Positions 59,836 through 64,000 of a DNA stretch of 64,000 nt are shown one piece after another. Each line of letters opens with the position of its first letter. Position 1 is the stretch's first letter. The stretch comes from Endozoicomonas sp. ISHI1 (GTDB taxonomy: Bacteria > Pseudomonadota > Gammaproteobacteria > Pseudomonadales > Endozoicomonadaceae), in NCBI RefSeq assembly GCF_024606225.1, contig NZ_JAGRPU010000008.1, positions 99,607 to 163,606 on the forward strand, written 5' to 3'. Below the pieces are notes generated by a model, which saw only the letters and a program-made list of their open reading frames with translations, had not been told where the DNA came from and did no database searches. The translations under genes and the position numbers were made by a program.

Positions 59836-60348
59836 ATGAGTGCATATATGTTTGACGTCGTTGAGATGCCTGAGGACAAAGCCAGCTTCTATCGCATTCT
59901 GATGGCCCGGGCAAAGGCATTGACCGAGGGTGAAACCGATACCCTGGCCAATCTCGCCAATGTTGCCAGTCTGCTATTTACGACCATGGCTGAAGTAAAC
60001 TGGGCTGGGTTTTACATCGCCAGGGACAATCAGCTGGTGTTGGGACCGTTCATGGGGAATCCTGCTTGCGTTCGCATCCCCTTTGGCCGGGGAGTCTGTG
60101 GTTCCGCTGCCCGAGAGCAAACCACCCAAGTGGTGGATGATGTAAAAGCATTTCCCGGCCACATTGCCTGTGACTCAGCCAGTCAGAGCGAGATTGTGAT
60201 CCCCTTTTGTGAAGAGGGTGAGGTGAAAGCAGTTCTGGATATCGACAGTCCGATCACTTCCCGTTTTGATGAAGAAGACCAAAAAGGTCTGGAAGCTCTG
60301 GCAGAATTGCTGGCAGCAAGGATTCAATTCGACCAGCTGCGCTACTGA
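59836..60348 (+). CDS. msrC: Free methionine-R-sulfoxide reductase (GAF domain)
   Basis: 170 residues. A GAF domain with Trp in VNWAGFYIARDNQLVLGPF and the three cysteines Cys78, Cys88 and Cys112 (ACVRIPFGRGVCG, HIACDSAS). The spacing of 10 and 24 equals that of E. coli fRMsr (Cys84, 94 and 118). It reduces free Met-R-SO with thioredoxin. Confidence 0.93.
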   Translation: MSAYMFDVVEMPEDKASFYRILMARAKALTEGETDTLANLANVASLLFTTMAEVNWAGFYIARDNQLVLGPFMGNPACVRIPFGRGVCGSAAREQTTQVVDDVKAFPGHIACDSASQSEIVIPFCEEGEVKAVLDIDSPITSRFDEEDQKGLEALAELLAARIQFDQLRY

Positions 60349-60481
60349 ATCTTCTGTTCCGAAATCTCATTAATCAATAATAGGGTTTTGGAATGCCTCT
60401 CAATGGTTTCCCGTAAACTTATTTCTTTAAATCCAATGGCTATACTTGGGTGCTTTATCTTTTTCAGGGAGGAGAAAAGCA

Positions 60482-61372
60482 GTGTCTACCTGGATATGGC
60501 TGACTTTGATGGCTGCCGTTGCTCAGGCATTTCGCTCAGCAGGGCAAAAAACACTTTCTGAGCGTGTCAGTGTCTGGGGTACCACATTTGCCCGGTATGC
60601 TTTCGCGCTTCCGTTGGTTTGGGTTTATCTTTATCTGCAACTGCACTGGCGGGATACTCTTCTGCCCGAAATATCTTCTACTTTTCTGCTCTATAGCCTG
60701 GGAGCAGGATTGGTCCAGATAGCTGCTACCACTTTCATCATCAAACTCTTTCAGCTGAGAAACTTTGCTATTGGGGTTATTTATTCCAAGTCTGAGACGG
60801 TTCTGGTTGCTGTGCTGGGTGCCATTGTTTATTCCCAGGTGCTCAGCTGGGCGGGATGGGTCAGTGTTCTGCTGGGGATGATCGGGTTGATCTTTTTGAA
60901 TCCACTCGGACCCGAGAAAGGATGGCGTTCCCTGTTTTCGGTATCTGCCGCTTTTGGTCTCGCCGCAGGGTTCTGTTTAGCTTTGACCACTCTCTGGGTC
61001 AGGCAGGCGAGTTTGGCGTTGGGTATTGATCCGCTTGTGGCTTCGGCCTATACACTGACCGCCACAATTTCAATGCAAACAGTCATTCTGGGTGGCTTTA
61101 TCTGGATCAAGGAGCCTAAAACTCTGGGAAAGCTCATTCAGCAATGGAAGTTAAGCGGCGCCGTCGGGTTTTTGAGTCTGTTGGGGTCCATTGGTTGGTT
61201 CACAGCCTTAAGTCTGCAAAACCCGGCGCTGGTCAAAACGCTGGGGCAGGTTGAATTCTTTTTTGCGCTGATCATCTCTACCCGTCTGTTCAGGGAAAAG
61301 CATTCGCTTCGAGAGTACTGTGGGATGGCTCTGATTATAAGCAGTGTTATTCTGTTGCTCTGGCTGGACTGA
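60482..61372 (+). CDS. EamA-family (DMT) transporter
   Basis: 296 residues from GTG at 60482, with AGGAG seven bases upstream. Ten membrane segments in two EamA halves (GALVQIAATTFIIKLF-type end of the first half; AVGFLSLLGSIGWFTALSLQ in the second). The substrate is unknown; an exporter of a small metabolite is likely. Confidence 0.82.
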   Translation: MSTWIWLTLMAAVAQAFRSAGQKTLSERVSVWGTTFARYAFALPLVWVYLYLQLHWRDTLLPEISSTFLLYSLGAGLVQIAATTFIIKLFQLRNFAIGVIYSKSETVLVAVLGAIVYSQVLSWAGWVSVLLGMIGLIFLNPLGPEKGWRSLFSVSAAFGLAAGFCLALTTLWVRQASLALGIDPLVASAYTLTATISMQTVILGGFIWIKEPKTLGKLIQQWKLSGAVGFLSLLGSIGWFTALSLQNPALVKTLGQVEFFFALIISTRLFREKHSLREYCGMALIISSVILLLWLD

Positions 61373-61429
61373 CTTATTAAATAGTGGGGTTAAGGGTCGA
61401 TAAAACGGTTATCAAGCTACCAGAGGCTT

Positions 61430-62440
61430 TTGAACGTGACTGTTTGTCGATCTTTCTTTTTGATCCTGATGTTGATCCTAAGTCATCTCGCCCGAGGTGA
61501 ATTTGCGGAATTACCAAAAGTGCCGGACTTCTCTGAACTGAAAACCTATGAAGAGGCCATAGACCGGCTGTTTGAGGGTAGGGGTCAAGACTTTAAAAAA
61601 ATCACTACCGAAGGCGGTCAGATTGATCAGGCTTACACTGCTTTGTTCGATGGTATGCGCTGGTTTGTAAAGATCGTTCGAGAAGATTGTTCTGAGTGTG
61701 ACCAGATACGGTTTGAATACGAATGGCTGCTGAAAAAAAACCTCCCCCGTTACCGTTGGTTGGCCAAGGTGAACGCAGAACTAGTGCTTCCCGATCGCGC
61801 TGCTACCTTTATGCTTAATCGTAGGCAGCATTACATCGTGAGTTATCCTCTGGTAACGGGTCAAAGCATAGGAACCTTATATCGACACTACCTTCACTCT
61901 GCTTATCTCTTGAGTACCGGGCAGAAAACTTTGCTAAGCAGGATTTTTTACCGTTATGGACAGGTATTGGCCCTGTCCCATCTTGATCCAAAGCAGCCTG
62001 CTAAAAACAGTGCTGAAATGTTGGGCAGGGTGGTCCGTTTACATCTGCCGGATCGAAATGGCAGAAATGAAATCTATGATCTAGAGTCCGATCGGATTTA
62101 CCTGGTCGACCTGGCGGATAGTGCTGAAGATTTTGGTAGACCCATCAAGGTGGGTGAAGATCTTGAGGCGTGGTCGGCCTCTTTGGCGGAAATGATTATG
62201 ACCGCTCGCACCCGGGAGGGGGTTGATTGCGGGCCAGTCTATGACTGCATAGTGAACCCGTTCAAGCAGTTTGCTCTGGGCTATGCAAGCAGTCTGCCTC
62301 TCTACAAGCGCACAATGGTAATGGACGTGGTCAGGTCGACGATGATGGGGGCGCTGAGGGAAGAGTGCGATAATGAAATGGAGGAAGAGATCTTTTGCCC
62401 TGCTGTGGAAATGATTGAGCAGCAGTTTTTCAACGACTAG
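61430..62440 (+). CDS. Secreted protein with a kinase-like (APH/PKL) core
   Basis: 336 residues. A signal peptide (VCRSFFLILMLILSHLARG) is followed by a domain with a possible ATP-site Lys81 (RWFVKIVRE), Glu96 or Glu98 (RFEYEWL), HYIVSYPLVTGQSIGTLY, a possible catalytic loop with Asp208 and Asn213 (HLPDRNGRN) and a metal-site Asp227 (YLVDLADS). The order is that of protein-kinase-like phosphotransferases, but the P-loop region is not clear. Four Cys near residues 86-89 and 265-270 may form disulfides. It fits an exported kinase or phosphotransferase; the function is inferred. MITE copy e starts just after the stop. Confidence 0.5.
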   Translation: MNVTVCRSFFLILMLILSHLARGEFAELPKVPDFSELKTYEEAIDRLFEGRGQDFKKITTEGGQIDQAYTALFDGMRWFVKIVREDCSECDQIRFEYEWLLKKNLPRYRWLAKVNAELVLPDRAATFMLNRRQHYIVSYPLVTGQSIGTLYRHYLHSAYLLSTGQKTLLSRIFYRYGQVLALSHLDPKQPAKNSAEMLGRVVRLHLPDRNGRNEIYDLESDRIYLVDLADSAEDFGRPIKVGEDLEAWSASLAEMIMTARTREGVDCGPVYDCIVNPFKQFALGYASSLPLYKRTMVMDVVRSTMMGALREECDNEMEEEIFCPAVEMIEQQFFND

Positions 62441-62445
62441 CAGAG

Positions 62446-62604
62446 CAGCCTGTCGGACTTAAGCGTCCGTAGCGAGGATTGCAAGAAATTGAGGATAAAA
62501 ATTTCTGCTTCTGAGGAGAATAGCGAGCTATTTGACGAAGAAGCAGGAATTTTTAGACCAATTTATTGCAACCGCAGTAGGACAGCCTTAAGTCCGACAG
62601 GCTG
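62446..62604 (+). repeat. Foldback MITE, copy e (159 bp)
   Basis: Orientation of copies a and c. CTAG on the left (62437-62440, containing the stop of the upstream gene) and on the right (62605-62608). The left end has a five-base duplication AGCAG-AGCAG before the element. Confidence 0.85.
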
Positions 62605-62670
62605 CTAGCACTTAAGGCTCAAGAACTCTGACAAGAGAAAGCAGCCAGTAAACTGACTGCCGAAAAAAGA

Positions 62671-63228
62671 TTATTCGCCCAGCATATCTGCCTTGAGATC
62701 AGCATCGACAGGTTGATCTCCCAGCCACACGCCCAGCAGCGCTCTGCTGAAGTCATCGCCTTTGATGGTGGTGAGCTTTTTCCCATTCTTGTAGACATCA
62801 ACGCCTTTACCCGGTGTAACAAACATTACGAAGTTATCACCTTTAACAATCTCCGCCTGGAAAACATCGATAAAGGCGGACAATCGATCTTTGAGAGGTT
62901 CGACCTGACCACCAGTTGATTTTTCAAATCCTTCATTCACGGCTTCAGTGAGTTTTTCAGAAGTGATCAGTTTGGAGGTGATGAACAGCTGAATGGCTAC
63001 AGGCGTTTCGCTGTTGAGCACGCTGCTGGCGTCATCGGTTTTTTCAGTGGTGTAGAGCGAACCCACATAAAGGTCTACAAAAAATTTGGAGCGGATACCT
63101 GCACCATTGAGTTCCAGGGTCTGGTTATCAATGTTTAACGTTTCTGGAACCTTGATACCATCCAGCTCAATGGCCAGCACGTTCAGGCTCATCACAAGCG
63201 CTGAAATAAAGAGGAGTATTTTTTTCAT
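62671..63228 (-). CDS. Chalcone-isomerase-like exported protein
   Basis: 185 residues from the ATG at 63228 (MKKILLFISALVMSLNVLA, a signal peptide). GIKVPETLNIDNQTLELNGAG, RSKFFVDLYVGSLYT and GDDFSRALLGVWLGDQPVD match the bacterial chalcone-isomerase-like family (PF16036 type). The catalytic Arg and Tyr positions of true chalcone isomerases are not known to be kept in this group. Periplasmic fatty-acid binding is possible. The symbol is left empty. Confidence 0.8.
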   Translation of the reverse strand: MKKILLFISALVMSLNVLAIELDGIKVPETLNIDNQTLELNGAGIRSKFFVDLYVGSLYTTEKTDDASSVLNSETPVAIQLFITSKLITSEKLTEAVNEGFEKSTGGQVEPLKDRLSAFIDVFQAEIVKGDNFVMFVTPGKGVDVYKNGKKLTTIKGDDFSRALLGVWLGDQPVDADLKADMLGE

Positions 63229-63396
63229 GGATCTCTCCGGAAGTGAGCGACAGAATAAAAAACACAATATACGTTAACTGACAGATAACTGTTATAAGAC
63301 AAATGTATCAATTCGCAAAAACAGAAGATCAAGGAAGACCAAGTATAAACAAAGGTGGGGAAATCGGCCTTTTTTATTGTAGATATTCGCCGAGAC

Positions 63397-63424
63397 TTGG
63401 CAGAACACTCTTCCTCTGTATAAT
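63397..63424 (+). promoter_or_regulatory. rRNA promoter P1
   Basis: TTGGCA and TATAAT with a 16-base spacer, followed by GCACCTCCGCTGA. Similar in layout to P2 and P3. Confidence 0.75.
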
Positions 63425-63511
63425 GCACCTCCGCTGATCGGGGCATCGCTCTTAAGGATACGTTCTTGACGAGCACGCAGCGATCCATTGCGACACCGTT
63501 CAAAACGGTGA

Positions 63512-63539
63512 TTGACAATCGGATCGAACAGCGTAGAAT
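63512..63539 (+). promoter_or_regulatory. rRNA promoter P2
   Basis: TTGACA and TAGAAT with a 16-base spacer, followed by GCACCGCCGCTGA. Confidence 0.75.
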
Positions 63540-63626
63540 GCACCGCCGCTGAGACGGAAATGCAACGCTTACCGAGTGAGTGAATGTGGTCCCGGCAAGT
63601 TGAAAAGTGGCTTATAAAACAATCAC

Positions 63627-63654
63627 TTGACAACGAACGGCGCCGAGGTAATAT
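63627..63654 (+). promoter_or_regulatory. rRNA promoter P3
   Basis: TTGACA and TAATAT with a 16-base spacer, followed by GTGCGCCTCGCTGA. Confidence 0.7.
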
Positions 63655-63718
63655 GTGCGCCTCGCTGAGCAGTACTGACTGCTGCTTCAGCCGGTTAAAA
63701 CCTGCTTGTTTTAACCTC

Positions 63719-63757
63719 GTTCTTTAACAAATTATCAGACAATTCGTGTGGGCGCTT
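63719..63757 (+). promoter_or_regulatory. rRNA leader with BoxA-like antitermination site
   Basis: GTTCTTTAACAAATTATCAGACAATTCGTGTGGGC is close to the E. coli leader with BoxA (TGCTCTTTAACA). Confidence 0.65.
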
Positions 63758-63902
63758 GTGCGAATGGCATCGGTCAACAGAGCTTTGCTCTGAAATGATT
63801 TAAATGCTGATCAAGCAAGTGAACATACCTGTAATTCATGTACGTTTAATTGCAAAGATTGAGCCGTTGGCTGGTTCTTCGGAATAGCTGACAAAACGAT
63901 TT

Positions 63903-64000
63903 AAACTGAAGAGTTTGATCATGGCTCAGATTGAACGCTGGCGGCAGGCCTAACACATGCAAGTCGAGCGGTAACAGGACTAGCTTGCTAGTTGCTGACG
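63903..64000 (+). rRNA. rrs: 16S ribosomal RNA, 5' end only
   Basis: Starts AAACTGAAGAGTTTGATCATGG, the conserved 5' end, and runs through GCGGCAGGCCTAACACATGC into the variable V1 loop. 98 bases lie in the window. V1 reads AGGACTAGCTTGCTAG, which I associate with Endozoicomonas-like 16S. Confidence 0.97.

Overview
The window comes from a gammaproteobacterium, most likely Endozoicomonas or a close relative in the Oceanospirillales. The 98 bases of 16S rRNA at the right edge, the gene orders (lptD-surA-pdxA-rsmA-apaH, trpE-trpG-trpD-trpC, rplM-rpsI-petABC, gltX followed by tRNA-Ala/Glu) and the presence of eukaryote-like secreted proteins all fit. The genus is inferred, because no search was possible.

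Layout. 1-4.8 kb: minor pilin operon of type IV pili (fimU-pilV-pilW-pilX-pilY1, minus strand, pilY1 cut by the window edge). 5.0-8.8 kb: a FimX-like degenerate GGDEF/EAL regulator and NAD synthetase. 8.9-10.4 kb: coaE and pilD. 10.4-17.1 kb: a foreign, decayed island that separates pilD from pilC. It holds a 662-codon gene whose last ~447 residues are a eukaryotic 26S proteasome ATPase of the Rpt2/PSMC1 type, inserted in a LysR regulator gene. It also holds a broken toxin-antitoxin pair, remnants of IS66-like and IS200-like transposases, an AT-rich secreted glycosyltransferase and a YhcG-type nuclease remnant. 17.1-25.8 kb: pilC, apaH, rsmA, pdxA, surA and lptD (outer-membrane biogenesis and B6 synthesis). 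26.6-29.1 kb: amgK-murU-djlA (cell-wall sugar recycling). 29.5-36 kb: a FucP-like transporter, zapE, zapG, trxB, cysZ, a HIT protein and an OsmC protein. 36.4-41.2 kb: a SodC-like lipoprotein without its metal ligands and the trp genes. 41.6-45.5 kb: gph, rpe, a secreted unknown and an aldo/keto reductase. 45.8-49.7 kb: rplM-rpsI and the cytochrome bc1 genes petABC. 49.8-55.3 kb: aroK-like, DUF2058, RidA, a secreted unknown, a LysR regulator and a CPA1 antiporter. 55.4-58.9 kb: gltX and a 14-member tRNA array (Ala, Glu, Gly) that has grown by tandem duplication of a ~231-bp unit. 59-62.6 kb: a small membrane protein, free methionine sulfoxide reductase, an EamA transporter and a secreted kinase-fold protein. 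62.7-64 kb: a chalcone-isomerase-like secreted protein, then three tandem rRNA promoters and the start of a 16S gene.

Five copies of one foldback MITE (159 bp, one reduced to 97 bp) are scattered through the window, usually flanked by CTAG. One of them rewrote the 3' end of an antitoxin gene.

The most striking observation is the proteasome ATPase. It keeps the Walker motifs and the C-terminal Leu-Tyr-Leu tail that docks Rpt2 on the 20S core, but carries a bacterial-looking secretory signal and a ~215-residue new N-terminal part. The secreted glycosyltransferase, the secreted kinase-fold protein and other unknown exported proteins suggest a host-interacting bacterium; that role is inference.
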